This document shows positions 6,396-12,787 of a stretch of 33,360 nucleotides of DNA, piece after piece. The DNA lies in IMG/VR virus record IMGVR_UViG_3300046804_001259, positions 1 through 33,360 of that record; one strand, 5' to 3'. This DNA comes from a virus. The notes under the pieces were generated by a model. That model saw only the letters and a program-made list of their open reading frames with translations, was not told the origin of the DNA and did no database searches. The position numbers were made by a program, and so were the translations under genes. Each line of letters begins with the position of its first letter. The stretch's first letter is position 1.

Positions 6396-6413
6396 TGTAA
6401 AGTTTTGTTAAGA
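6396..6413 (-). promoter_or_regulatory. Shared 18-bp upstream element, copy A
   Basis: TCTTAACAAAACTTTACA on the leftward strand, identical over 18 bases to 16052-16069 on the rightward strand. In both places it sits at the end of the preceding gene and just upstream of a CCTATA(A/G)T promoter. It is a candidate operator or activator site. Confidence 0.6.
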
Positions 6414-6635
6414 CTCCTTTTCATGCAATGCTTGCAGGTGATCTTCCAGCGACTTGAATAGCGACTCGAACTTGATTTGGTATAGATGTTCTATACCCAT
6501 TAGCACGTTCGACATCTCGTCTACAGACAGCGCTCGGATGTCCTGATGCGCTGTATATACCGCTCTGATGTCATCAATCACATTCCAGCAATTCAGTATC
6601 TTTTCTTCCAATTTAAATCGGTGATCGTAGTTCAT
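6408..6635 (-). CDS. Small uncharacterised helical protein
   Basis: 75 residues from MNYDHRFKLEEKI, mostly helical (LEEKILNCWNVIDDIRAVYT; SLFKSLEDHLQALHEKES). The start at 6635 follows CAGGTAAAAATGAA. The in-frame extension to 6680 overlaps the upstream gene and lacks a ribosome binding site. The stop lies inside the shared 18-bp element at 6396-6413. Function unknown. Confidence 0.75.
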   Translation of the reverse strand: MNYDHRFKLEEKILNCWNVIDDIRAVYTAHQDIRALSVDEMSNVLMGIEHLYQIKFESLFKSLEDHLQALHEKES

Positions 6636-6642
6636 TTCATTT

Positions 6643-6933
6643 TTACCTGTATATTGGGTCGAAGGATTGATTGAAAGCACGACTCCACGATTCTTTTTCC
6701 TCTGGATCTGGAATCAATGATTCGCCGATTTCCAGCTCTGAATATTCATTTTCACTGGCATCATGCTTAAAGCATATTCCGCCTTTATCTAATTTTTTAA
6801 TTTCGCAAAGGTACGGATCTCCGAATTCATCAATAGCCCAAAATAAATCTAATTTATCTTTAGCTACGACAACTCCGTAGTACCCACTAAGCTCGCCATC
6901 TTCATGCGTAAATCTAAATGCCCAAGCGCTCAT
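6643..6933 (-). CDS. Small acidic beta-rich protein
   Basis: 96 residues. ELSGYYGVVVAKDKLDLFWA and DEFGDPYLCEIKKLDKGGIC suggest a small beta-rich domain. The C-terminus is acidic (SELEIGESLIPDPEEKE). It has a strong AGGAGAAAG ribosome binding site and an ATGA overlap with the 42-residue gene upstream (6930-7058). No family recognised. Confidence 0.78.
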   Translation of the reverse strand: MSAWAFRFTHEDGELSGYYGVVVAKDKLDLFWAIDEFGDPYLCEIKKLDKGGICFKHDASENEYSELEIGESLIPDPEEKESWSRAFNQSFDPIYR

Positions 6934-7058
6934 TTCTTTCTCCTCTTTCGATTAAATGCCCAGATAAAAAACTCATAATCTCGCAGCGACCAGCCTTTGC
7001 GCAGAGTCTCTCTCCAGCGCCTTATGCGCAGGCGTAATCGCATTTGGTTTGGTGTCAT
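6930..7058 (-). CDS. 42-residue very basic protein
   Basis: This short ORF fills the gap between 7055 and 6933 exactly, with ATGA overlaps at both ends (start 7058, stop 6930-6932) and a GGAGAGG site before it. The product MTPNQMRLRLRIRRWRETLR... contains about 15 Arg/Lys in 42 residues, with two Trp and a C-terminal KRRKK. It is probably nucleic-acid or membrane associated. Coupled translation at both junctions makes it likely to be real. Function unknown. Confidence 0.65.
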   Translation of the reverse strand: MTPNQMRLRLRIRRWRETLRKGWSLRDYEFFIWAFNRKRRKK

Positions 7059-7285
7059 ACAACCTCTCCAAAGTTTCTTCTAAACAACCGCAATATCATT
7101 TCATGTTGCAAACTTTGAGCGCCTTTCAATTTGTATGCGTTGTATAGGTGCTGGTTTGTCATTTCAGAAATCTTGATCGTTCTGCCATCTTTTGTTCGCC
7201 AAAGATGCTCGACTTGATACTCAACATTTTGATCAAAGTCATCTGCGTCACCAATATCTATACCGTTTTCTTCTGCCCAACTCAT
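7055..7285 (-). CDS. Conserved small phage protein
   Basis: 76 residues. WRTKDGRTIKISEMTNQHLY followed by NAYKLKGAQSLQHEMILRLF is a pattern I recognise from many small uncharacterised phage proteins (a short beta hairpin with a 'W-x-T-K-D-G' start, then a helix). No biochemical role is known to me. AGGTGAAGTGAA precedes the start. The stop overlaps the start of the basic 42-residue protein. Confidence 0.8.
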   Translation of the reverse strand: MSWAEENGIDIGDADDFDQNVEYQVEHLWRTKDGRTIKISEMTNQHLYNAYKLKGAQSLQHEMILRLFRRNFGEVV

Positions 7286-7311
7286 TTCACTTCACCTACT
7301 TTAATTAAAAA

Positions 7312-7620
7312 TTACAACCCAAGTTGAATCTTGAGAATTTTATTAATTCTCGCATTCTCTCTAAGCTTCTCTTTCACCTCCGGCCTTGCAAGATAAAGCC
7401 TGCGCTTTTCTTTCACCTCTGGCAGTGCGTTATATCGCCTTCTATTGATGTTATATACATCTCTCTTCAGATCTCTATTCTCACATGTATACGCCTTGTG
7501 GCATGCCCTGCAGATATACATATAGCCATCCACAGTAGTTGGATGTTTATAGAAGTTGCGGATGGTCTTTTCTTGTTTGCATACCCTGCAGGTCTTGCAG
7601 CGCATTTTGCCCAGCATCAT
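7312..7620 (-). CDS. Zinc-ribbon protein, related to endonuclease VII/HNH-associated N-termini
   Basis: 102 residues with CKTCRVCKQEK (Cys8, 11, 14 region) and YICRACHKAY (~36-45), giving a four-cysteine zinc ribbon of the 'C-x-x-C ... Y-x-C-x-x-C' type. It is followed by a highly basic helix with two similar units, NALPEVKEKRRLYLARPEVKEK. This arrangement is common in the N-terminus of phage recombination-endonuclease-VII-like proteins, but the catalytic HNH is absent, so it may only bind nucleic acid. The start at 7620 overlaps the upstream stop (ATGATG). Confidence 0.78.
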   Translation of the reverse strand: MMLGKMRCKTCRVCKQEKTIRNFYKHPTTVDGYMYICRACHKAYTCENRDLKRDVYNINRRRYNALPEVKEKRRLYLARPEVKEKLRENARINKILKIQLGL

Positions 7621-7850
7621 CTCGCTTCACCTCTTGCTCTGATTCGGGATGCGCATATATCGCCATGTTGCCAAGCCAATCTATCACACAACTTTGCACA
7701 CGCTTCACGTTCTTCTGCTCGAATAAAATCAATAAGCCTCATCAACTCTTCAGGAAACAAAGTAATCATATCGCCTTGAGAATTAACAGGGTCAACCTTG
7801 TCTTTATCTGCAATTTCACGGGCGATTTTTTTTACATCTTCATTGTTCAT
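7617..7850 (-). CDS. Conserved small phage protein with ACAxLCD motif
   Basis: 77 residues. IRAEEREACAKLCDRLAWQH is a helical motif that recurs at the C-terminus of many short phage proteins of unknown function ('REACAxxCE/D'). The N-terminus is charged (NNEDVKKIAREIADKDKVDP). It is coupled to the zinc-ribbon gene downstream by overlap, and its leader TATGGTGGACATGAA is almost the same as that of the gene starting at 8354. Confidence 0.75.
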   Translation of the reverse strand: MNNEDVKKIAREIADKDKVDPVNSQGDMITLFPEELMRLIDFIRAEEREACAKLCDRLAWQHGDICASRIRARGEAR

Positions 7851-7851
7851 T

Positions 7852-7911
7852 TCATGTCCACCATATAAGAAAAAGAATTACTGATATCCACAACACTGTT
7901 TCCCAACTCAT
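7852..7911 (-). CDS. 19-residue hydrophobic micropeptide
   Basis: ATG at 7911 overlaps the TGA of the 7908-8354 gene (ATGA). The ORF encodes MSWETVLWISVILFLIWWT and stops at 7852-7854, four bases before the next start. Residues 6-18 would form a single membrane-spanning helix. The coupling, the full use of the gap and the presence of an analogous ORF at 8362-8415 support it. Existence is not certain because the ORF is so short. Confidence 0.4.
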   Translation of the reverse strand: MSWETVLWISVILFLIWWT

Positions 7912-8354
7912 ACCATCCACTCCGGCATCTCTCGGTTCTTCCAAGAAGCAATGCTCTTCTTGTGAGTACGGTAGTAGGTGCGATAGGCCAGCACAGCATC
8001 ATCCTGCTTGCACTCATCAGGCATAGCCAGCGCAAACGGCGTGCGCTCTCCGTCAGGAATGAAGTCAGGTGCGTGCTTTAACTGCTCGATCACATCCTTG
8101 CACTTGTGCCTGCGGCTGTAGCGCAGCGAGTACTCTTTGCATAGCGCAAAGCCAAGCTCGACCAGCCAGTGGTAATTACCCTTCGTCTGACGCGCCCAGA
8201 CCGTGCAGGGATGGTTACGGTGTGTTGGCCTATACGGATAACCATTGATCGTGCTAAGGATCTGAGCGGTCTCCAGAGGCATCTTCACAACGTGCTTGTC
8301 TAAATGCATTTGCGCGGCCTTAATTGGATTGGTATCTAAAATAAATATATTCAT
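7908..8354 (-). CDS. Pyrimidine-dimer DNA glycosylase-like protein
   Basis: 148 residues. MNIFILDTNPIKAAQMHLDK followed by HVVKMPLETAQILSTI closely matches the N-terminus of the pyrimidine dimer DNA glycosylase/endonuclease-V-like family (PF03013). RPTHRNHPCTVWARQTKGNY and WLVELGFALCKEY also fit phage members of that group. The family excises UV photoproducts; a DNA repair or modified-base role is plausible. Many phage members are untested. It is flanked on both sides by ATGA-coupled hydrophobic micropeptides. Confidence 0.75.
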   Translation of the reverse strand: MNIFILDTNPIKAAQMHLDKHVVKMPLETAQILSTINGYPYRPTHRNHPCTVWARQTKGNYHWLVELGFALCKEYSLRYSRRHKCKDVIEQLKHAPDFIPDGERTPFALAMPDECKQDDAVLAYRTYYRTHKKSIASWKNREMPEWMV

Positions 8355-8361
8355 TTCATAT

Positions 8362-8415
8362 TCACCATACGAGTAAAAGCATTAATAATAAAAATATAAT
8401 TAATCCACAATTCAT
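8362..8415 (-). CDS. 17-residue hydrophobic micropeptide
   Basis: ATG at 8415 overlaps the stop of the upstream 8412-8624 gene and is preceded by a very strong GGAGGAATTGAA ribosome binding site. It encodes MNCGLIIFLLLMLLLVW and stops at 8362-8364, just before the 8354 start. It is almost entirely hydrophobic, a single membrane helix. Apart from this ORF nothing explains why such a strong Shine-Dalgarno is placed here. Confidence 0.45.
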   Translation of the reverse strand: MNCGLIIFLLLMLLLVW

Positions 8416-8624
8416 TTCAATTCCTCCACGGGCAGGATGCAGTAATGAGCTTCCTCATTCTCTGCAAACTCATCGTGCTTTTCAGCATCGACCAAAGGCC
8501 GACACCACTTGGTGAGGCTTTTTATGGCCTCATACCGCTCCTCCAGCGCTTCCTTGCGTGCGGAGACCGCGCATAGATGCTCGAACTGGTGGTAGTCGTA
8601 GGAAAATCTGAATAAACCGTACAT
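8412..8624 (-). CDS. Small uncharacterised protein
   Basis: 70 residues from MYGLFRFSYDYHQFEHLCAV, followed by a helical EALEERYEAIKSLTKW. The start at 8624 is chosen because TGGAGATATCT precedes it, the same sequence that precedes the gene at 12964. The extension to 8654 overlaps the upstream gene. The pattern of an N-terminal YDYH-FE strand and a helical middle recurs in small phage proteins I cannot name. Confidence 0.75.
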   Translation of the reverse strand: MYGLFRFSYDYHQFEHLCAVSARKEALEERYEAIKSLTKWCRPLVDAEKHDEFAENEEAHYCILPVEELK

Positions 8625-8641
8625 AGATATCTCCAAAAAAA

Positions 8642-9454
8642 TTATATGCTGCAATACTCTTCCAAAATTTTTACACGCTGAACTACAGTCTGCATCTGGC
8701 CTTTGTATTCACTATGGCCTTTGATCGTTGCTTTAATTTTCCTTAAAGCACCAGCGCAAGCATTAAATTTGCCCTTGCTTACCAACATGCAGCCATCTTC
8801 GGTAACCATATTTACGATATGCATTACACCGAAAGCACCTTCAAAACTAAAGTGCGCAGTAACTGTAACTTTGACCTCAATTCGCTGACCAACCTCGCCA
8901 AACGTCTTTTCACGATCTGGCTTAGGTAAAAAAGCGCTAGGAACAAACTCTTTAACTTTGGCGCGTAACGCATCAAAAATTGGACTTTCAATTTCGTTAT
9001 TAGCCAACCAAATCAAATACGAAAATCCATCCGCACCTTCGTCACGCAAATCCTTAATAGAATGGTTTTTATATCGACCGAAAGGGATATAGCCATTCTT
9101 AGCATCAGCCAGTTTCTTTTCCTCGTAAGCTTTGCGGCGCTCTTCTGCCTCCAAAGCCTGAGCAGCTTCGCGAGCAGCGCGGTCAGCCAATTCACGTTCG
9201 CTGGCACGCTTGATCTCAAGCATTTCCTGTTCCATCGTCTCTTTAGATGCCTGCAAAGCAAGACCTACTTTGCCAGCGTATTCGCGAGCTTTTTCTAAAG
9301 CGGCATCAGCGTCCTGAGATAGATTGAACAAATGCGCAACGCGCACTTCAACCATTGGAATACCGTCACTGACGTAGTGATGCTGGTAGGACTCACGGAG
9401 CGTGAAAAAGTGGTTGAAAGCGCCGATTCCGATATACAGTCTTGGAACAAACAT
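8642..9454 (-). CDS. Multidomain protein: coiled coil, DUF3820-like motif and C-terminal OB-like domain
   Basis: 270 residues. Residues ~48-118 are a charged coiled coil (EQEMLEIKRASERELADRAA). Residues 122-152, IPFGRYKNHSIKDL...YLIWLANNE, match the 'PFGKYKG...L..YL.WL' motif of DUF3820-like proteins, which occur beside exonuclease domains. Residues ~188-262 alternate beta strands (IEVKVTVTAHFSFEGAFG; KATIKGHSEYKGQMQTVVQR) like an OB fold seen in phage and plasmid nucleic-acid proteins. It is probably a DNA-binding protein. It has its own promoter with a palindromic operator (9489-9520) and a leader with three TACC units before TGGAGA. Confidence 0.78.
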   Translation of the reverse strand: MFVPRLYIGIGAFNHFFTLRESYQHHYVSDGIPMVEVRVAHLFNLSQDADAALEKAREYAGKVGLALQASKETMEQEMLEIKRASERELADRAAREAAQALEAEERRKAYEEKKLADAKNGYIPFGRYKNHSIKDLRDEGADGFSYLIWLANNEIESPIFDALRAKVKEFVPSAFLPKPDREKTFGEVGQRIEVKVTVTAHFSFEGAFGVMHIVNMVTEDGCMLVSKGKFNACAGALRKIKATIKGHSEYKGQMQTVVQRVKILEEYCSI

Positions 9455-9488
9455 GACGATCTCCAGTAGGTAGGTAGGTAACTGGAGT

Positions 9489-9520
9489 ACAGGATAGGCG
9501 ATTTCCGCCTACCCTGTCAA
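9489..9520 (-). promoter_or_regulatory. Promoter with overlapping palindromic operator
   Basis: Leftward TTGACA (9515-9520), an 18-base spacer and TATCCT (9491-9496). A 12-bp inverted repeat, ACAGGATAGGCG (9489-9500) and CGCCTACCCTGT (9506-9517), covers the -10, the spacer and part of the -35. One position would be a G-U pair if transcribed. It serves the 8642-9454 gene and lies directly after the stop of the preceding gene. It looks like a repressor-controlled promoter. Confidence 0.7.
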
Positions 9521-9531
9521 CACTATCGAAA

Positions 9532-9732
9532 TTATTCTTCTACAGGGGTCTCCAGAGCCTTGATCAGGGCATCTGCGTAATCGATTGCCAGATACGCATG
9601 ACGGACTGGATCAAATCCGCTGGCCTTCTGGATTATTCCGCACAATGCAGCCATAGCAATCTCAATTCGATAGAGATTAACAGGCTCTTCTGCCGCCATT
9701 TTATCTAAATCAACAGGATTTTCGTTACTCAT
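9532..9732 (-). CDS. Small uncharacterised helical protein
   Basis: 66 residues starting MSNENPVDLDKMAAEEPVNL, then a predominantly helical IEIAMAALCGIIQKASGFDP and AIDYADALIKALE. No family recognised. The ATG at 9732 overlaps the preceding stop as TGATG and is 8 bases after GGGAG. Located at the end of an operon segment, immediately before the palindromic promoter at 9489-9520. Confidence 0.78.
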   Translation of the reverse strand: MSNENPVDLDKMAAEEPVNLYRIEIAMAALCGIIQKASGFDPVRHAYLAIDYADALIKALETPVEE

Positions 9733-10028
9733 CACAATGCTCCCAATTCAAATTTACCAGACAAAACACGATTAACACCTTCACGACTTCTCGACATCAG
9801 TCTCAACTTACGACTGTCAAGATCCAACATCGAGCAGATCCATTCAAACGAACCGACCTGCATTGTGTACTTAGGGTCTTCTTCGTTAACCCATACATAC
9901 GCACGAGACATCACCAAGGCCGGATCTTCTTTTGTGCCATCTCCATGAGCGCTTCTATATTTTAAGTCACGAAACGCTTGAATGATCACTGCGCACCAGA
10001 GTGCGCGATATGCGCTTGCATCAGTCAT
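9732..10028 (-). CDS. Conserved small phage protein (DUF-type)
   Basis: 98 residues. ALWCAVIIQAFRDLKYRSAH, SRAYVWVNEEDP and GSFEWICSMLDLDSRKLR form a set seen in many uncharacterised phage proteins encoded near DNA metabolism genes (a helix, 'WV..ED...GSFEWICE.L.LD...LR'). The pattern suggests a DNA-binding winged-helix-like or HTH fold, but this is inference. GGAGCGCAATTCAA precedes the start. It overlaps the upstream gene. Confidence 0.8.
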   Translation of the reverse strand: MTDASAYRALWCAVIIQAFRDLKYRSAHGDGTKEDPALVMSRAYVWVNEEDPKYTMQVGSFEWICSMLDLDSRKLRLMSRSREGVNRVLSGKFELGAL

Positions 10029-10272
10029 TTGAATTGCGCTCCTTCATCATTTCATCAGCAAGTTTAAATGCGAAAAACGCAATTAAATTATGATTAGATA
10101 AATTGTCATCTCTGCTGGCAAGATTAGAAATAATTTGACCAGCAAAGTAATCTCTTAACGTCATATCTTTAGCCAATACTGGTTTTGTCGGTTGATAACC
10201 AGTACCAAAATCCTTTAGATCTTTTCCGATCTCTTGAATTTCTTCAACGCTTTTAGGTTCGTACATATTCAC
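10021..10272 (-). CDS. Conserved small phage protein with MTLRDYFAGQ motif
   Basis: About 83 residues. MTLRDYFAGQIISNLAS followed by a helix ending AFKLADEMMKERN is a pattern found in very many phage proteins of unknown function ('RDYFA...A..YADAML.AR'). The start is either GTG at 10272 (GTGA overlap with the resolvase stop, GAGG 6 bases before) or ATG at 10266. GTG is favoured by spacing. Role unknown. Confidence 0.78.
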   Translation of the reverse strand: MNMYEPKSVEEIQEIGKDLKDFGTGYQPTKPVLAKDMTLRDYFAGQIISNLASRDDNLSNHNLIAFFAFKLADEMMKERNSND

Positions 10273-10751
10273 TTCATACCTCGTATTTGTAGATAACCGT
10301 AATAACTAATCAACGCCGCATCAGCACGCCCATCGTGCTTTTTCAATTTAAAACTATCTGCTTGTTTCGGAAATAATTGCATCGCACGCTCTCTGCTGCC
10401 GTCCTTGCCTCCACGCTGCTGCACGCCCTTCTGCCAGACTTGCGGAGACACCAGAGTGGTAGGGACAGCCATACAGGCCATAGCGCCTTCTAGAATGCCC
10501 AGACTGCGCCCAAAACTGAATACGCTAGTCACACCCTGATTTGGCATCGCACCAACGCGCTCGATGAATGCATGCTTTGGTTTGATCTCTAGAATGCAAT
10601 CAGCCACGCCCTGCGCAGATACTTCGCGCTTGTCTTTACCGTTGCGTACTACCGACATAGTCGGCATATCTACAAGGGTGAGCCACTCGCATTCAGTGTC
10701 GTAAAAACACAGCGCCCCATTGAGACCAACATCTATACCTAAAATAATCAT
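10269..10751 (-). CDS. RuvC-like Holliday junction resolvase
   Basis: 160 residues with an RNase H-type fold signature. GIDVGLNGA holds Asp7, FIERVGAMPNQG holds Glu64, and KKHDGRADAALI holds Asp140 and Asp144, which together are the four acidic residues of RuvC-family resolvases. The intervening 'S-x-F-S-F-G' and 'G-I-L-E-G' (residues 76-90) also fit. It would resolve branched DNA before packaging or after recombination. It is coupled to the downstream gene by overlap. Confidence 0.88.
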   Translation of the reverse strand: MIILGIDVGLNGALCFYDTECEWLTLVDMPTMSVVRNGKDKREVSAQGVADCILEIKPKHAFIERVGAMPNQGVTSVFSFGRSLGILEGAMACMAVPTTLVSPQVWQKGVQQRGGKDGSRERAMQLFPKQADSFKLKKHDGRADAALISYYGYLQIRGMK

Positions 10752-10758
10752 ATATGTC

Positions 10759-11088
10759 CTATTGCTTTGTAGCTAATTTAGATTCTTCCACAGCCATTGC
10801 TTCATCTAATGTTTTAACTAAATAATCAGATTCTTCATCTGTTTCTGGAAGAAGGGTTAAGATAGAAAATACAGAGCGCAGTGATATTATTCTGCCATAG
10901 TTATAAGCATCTTCTGTGTCCATATCCTTTACATTCTTCAATGGCGGTGCAAATTTATGGCCGTAATCTGCCATCTCGTTAGAGATTATTTGCTCCAATA
11001 TGAACAGGACTGATTCTTTATTGAATCTATCGTTTTTCAATGAATCTCTAATCTTGTCCATTTCGCTATGATGTATTTCAAATTTCAT
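10759..11088 (-). CDS. Uncharacterised helical protein
   Basis: 109 residues, charged and helical (MDKIRDSLKNDRFNKESVLF; DYLVKTLDEAMAVEESKL). No family recognised. The ATG at 11088 overlaps the upstream stop (ATGA). It lies directly before the resolvase gene, so co-expression with DNA-processing proteins is expected. Confidence 0.75.
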   Translation of the reverse strand: MKFEIHHSEMDKIRDSLKNDRFNKESVLFILEQIISNEMADYGHKFAPPLKNVKDMDTEDAYNYGRIISLRSVFSILTLLPETDEESDYLVKTLDEAMAVEESKLATKQ

Positions 11089-11252
11089 CGTTGATTACCC
11101 CATGTTGCTTCTTCGTACATTTCTCTCAATAACTTAATTTCAACTTTCAAAAGCTCAATTTCATCTTCAAGCGCACTGGCCTTTTCAGCAAAATCAAGTT
11201 CTACAGAATCGCCTGCACTAAATGCGTAATACAGTTCTTTGCTAAGTTTCAT
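11085..11252 (-). CDS. Small coiled-coil protein
   Basis: 55 residues from MKLSKELYYAFSAGDSVELD, the rest an acidic/Leu coiled coil (SALEDEIELLKVEIKLLREM). The start at 11252 immediately follows the stop of the DUF3310 gene; the longer frame to 11315 overlaps that gene heavily. AGG lies ~10 bases upstream. Function unknown, oligomerisation likely. Confidence 0.7.
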   Translation of the reverse strand: MKLSKELYYAFSAGDSVELDFAEKASALEDEIELLKVEIKLLREMYEEATWGNQR

Positions 11253-11253
11253 T

Positions 11254-11502
11254 TTAATTTGCCTGCTTCTTAAGAAAGAAAGGCAGATCCTTGTCAAGCG
11301 ATTCTCTTTTTTCAATTTCGCAATTGATATACCAAACCGCTTTCTTCAGATCCTCAATAGCGTCATGCTTAAGATCAGCACGCCAAATATATTTGATGGC
11401 GTTACCCAAGCAGAAACCCATATGCTTTGTGATTTCGATGCACTCAACGCCAGATGGATGGCTGGTGTAATGCTTCGGACTGTTAACCATATCGTCAGTC
11501 AT
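11254..11502 (-). CDS. DUF3310-family protein (SaV-like)
   Basis: 82 residues. VNSPKHYTSHPSGVECIEIT, LGNAIKYIWRADLKHD and DLKKAVWYINCEIE are the defining motifs of the DUF3310 family. The family is widespread in phages, often annotated as nucleotide kinase-like, but its real function is not established. GGAG is 8 bases before the start, and the ATG overlaps the stop of the 42-residue membrane protein upstream. Confidence 0.9.
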   Translation of the reverse strand: MTDDMVNSPKHYTSHPSGVECIEITKHMGFCLGNAIKYIWRADLKHDAIEDLKKAVWYINCEIEKRESLDKDLPFFLKKQAN

Positions 11503-11627
11503 TTAAAACTCCACTCAAAAATTATAGAAATAACTTCTAATATCCCTATGCAAAACCCAATTAAAATACCGATCACAATTAGATCTACGCTTAGATCCAT
11601 TATCTTGTCTTTTGTCGCAGTTTTCAT
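11499..11627 (-). CDS. 42-residue single-pass membrane protein
   Basis: ATG at 11627 is preceded by GAGGC seven bases upstream, and the TGA overlaps the DUF3310 start as ATGA. It encodes MKTATKDKIMDLSVDLIVIG and then a hydrophobic stretch (IGILIGFCIGILEVISIIF), one membrane helix with a charged N-terminus. The coupling and the ribosome binding site make it a credible small gene. Function unknown. Confidence 0.6.
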   Translation of the reverse strand: MKTATKDKIMDLSVDLIVIGILIGFCIGILEVISIIFEWSFK

Positions 11628-11651
11628 AAAAGTGCCTCACTTGTTACTAGC

Positions 11652-11738
11652 CTATTCTAGTATTACCTCGTCAGGACTAACAGTATCGATGTTTCTTCGG
11701 CTGATCATGCGCCGGATCATGTCATTGAACGCACTCAA
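11652..11738 (-). CDS. Possible 28-residue protein or in-frame extension of the preceding gene
   Basis: From a TTG at 11738 the frame reads MSAFNDMIRRMISRRNIDTV and ends SPDEVILE. This looks like a real phage peptide ending ('...DEVILE'). There is no good ribosome binding site. The same frame is open all the way back to the TGA of the 11787-11963 gene, so it could also be reached by stop-codon readthrough or be a remnant of a longer gene. Low confidence. Confidence 0.3.
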   Translation of the reverse strand: MSAFNDMIRRMISRRNIDTVSPDEVILE

Positions 11739-11786
11739 GCTGCCGCTGTTATTTACCCACCTGCGGCTGGGGCTTCCCCAACAAAA

Positions 11787-11963
11787 TCAAACTTTTTCGT
11801 AAAATTCACATCTTTTGGTTTGTAATGCAATAGTCAATTCTTTGACATCTTCAGCAATGGATTTAGGTATGGAATCCAGCTTAGAAAGAAAGGAAAGATA
11901 GGCAGTGGTTTTGCCCATTTCTGTTGAATCTAAAAACCAACCAACTTGTGCTTCATTTTTCAT
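11787..11963 (-). CDS. Small uncharacterised protein
   Basis: 58 residues from MKNEAQVGWFLDSTEMGKTT, then helical (AEDVKELTIALQTKRCEFYE). The start at 11963 has TGGAGATTCAA ahead of it, so the ATG at 11975 is not needed. Its TGA is followed in the same frame by more than 40 sense codons. A short GC hairpin (TGGGG-AAG-CCCCA on the leftward strand) lies just after the stop. Confidence 0.72.
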   Translation of the reverse strand: MKNEAQVGWFLDSTEMGKTTAYLSFLSKLDSIPKSIAEDVKELTIALQTKRCEFYEKV

Positions 11964-11974
11964 TTGAATCTCCA

Positions 11975-12331
11975 TTAATAAAATCGAATTGAAATAGAAT
12001 TGTCAGAGCCATTAGCAGCGAGATACAGAATGCTTAAATCTGTTTTGTCCCACTGCTTAGGATCAAGCTTACTGCCTTCGGAAAGCGATTTGCAAATTTT
12101 TTTCACCAAGCGAACTGCCTGAGCTTCAGAGAATGCTTTGGCCTCCATAGGCAGAGTTTGTCCATAGCCGTCCAGCATCGTCTTGTAATGTGTAAACCGA
12201 TGGTTGTGTAAGTACATTTCCTCGCCAACCAAGGCCATAATCTGATATGCGCCATCCAGACCTTTATCGGCCTTGAGTCCTGCAATAAAAAAGTTAGCAG
12301 GAATACCATCTATCAATTTAAGCGTTTTCAT
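11975..12331 (-). CDS. Uncharacterised early phage protein
   Basis: 118 residues, mixed alpha/beta, with LKLIDGIPANFFIAGLKADK and LHNHRFTHYKTMLDGYGQTL. I do not recognise a family. AGGT is about 8 bases ahead of the start. Second to third gene behind the leftward promoter at 12827-12855, so an early expression time is likely. Confidence 0.78.
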   Translation of the reverse strand: MKTLKLIDGIPANFFIAGLKADKGLDGAYQIMALVGEEMYLHNHRFTHYKTMLDGYGQTLPMEAKAFSEAQAVRLVKKICKSLSEGSKLDPKQWDKTDLSILYLAANGSDNSISIRFY

Positions 12332-12333
12332 AA

Positions 12334-12591
12334 TTAGTACCTATCGTAAAATTCTTCAATTTGATCCAAAACTTCTTGTTCGTCAGCAGCAGTCATTTTG
12401 CGCTGTATCCAGTCGGCTACATAACCTTTGGTGTCTAGCACGGTAAAGCTGCATTCAGTGCCGCCATAGAAATCAAGACTGCTTGGCGCATCATAGCGAT
12501 AGCTGCCTTTGGTTTTTTCATATGAGTCCACAAAGATCTGGCAAGGTATGCCTTGAATGCGTGTCTCAAAATCGCCGATAAACTTAGCCAT
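12334..12591 (-). CDS. Small uncharacterised early protein
   Basis: 85 residues, beta-rich. FETRIQGIPCQIFVDSYEKT is followed by aromatic/acidic segments (SLDFYGGTECSF; EEFYDRY). The 'IQGIPC...V..Y' opening is common among small phage proteins of unknown function. GGGTGAT precedes the start. The next gene starts 3 bases beyond its stop. Confidence 0.78.
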   Translation of the reverse strand: MAKFIGDFETRIQGIPCQIFVDSYEKTKGSYRYDAPSSLDFYGGTECSFTVLDTKGYVADWIQRKMTAADEQEVLDQIEEFYDRY

Positions 12592-12601
12592 ATATCACCC
12601 A

Positions 12602-12787
12602 TTAAAGATCTAGATTAAGAGCAGATTTAAGGCCACCAAGAAGCTCTGGATCACTTTTAATGATTTCCACCAAGTAAGCTTTTAGGTAGCCAACCTTGAA
12701 GCTTTCACGCAAATCAGGATTGGTAATCTTGGCGCTGCGCTTGTCAGCAAGCTGGGTCAGCAGGTCGTAAACTTCGTTGTAGGTCAT
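12602..12787 (-). CDS. Small helical protein, first gene of the leftward early operon
   Basis: 61 residues, fully helical (YNEVYDLLTQLADKRSAKIT; VGYLKAYLVEIIKSDPELL). First gene after the leftward promoter at 12827-12855. Its leader has TATCTACCTACGGAG, a member of the repeated TATC/TACC leader series. Function unknown. Confidence 0.78.
   Translation of the reverse strand: MTYNEVYDLLTQLADKRSAKITNPDLRESFKVGYLKAYLVEIIKSDPELLGGLKSALNLDL

Noticed and set aside
11770-11790. TGGGG-AAG-CCCCA hairpin as a terminator
   Set aside because: The stem is only 5 bp and there is no T-run after it on the leftward strand.
11239-11802. 187-residue rightward frame
   Set aside because: It is antisense to the DUF3310 gene and to two coupled small leftward genes, which have ribosome binding sites and family motifs.
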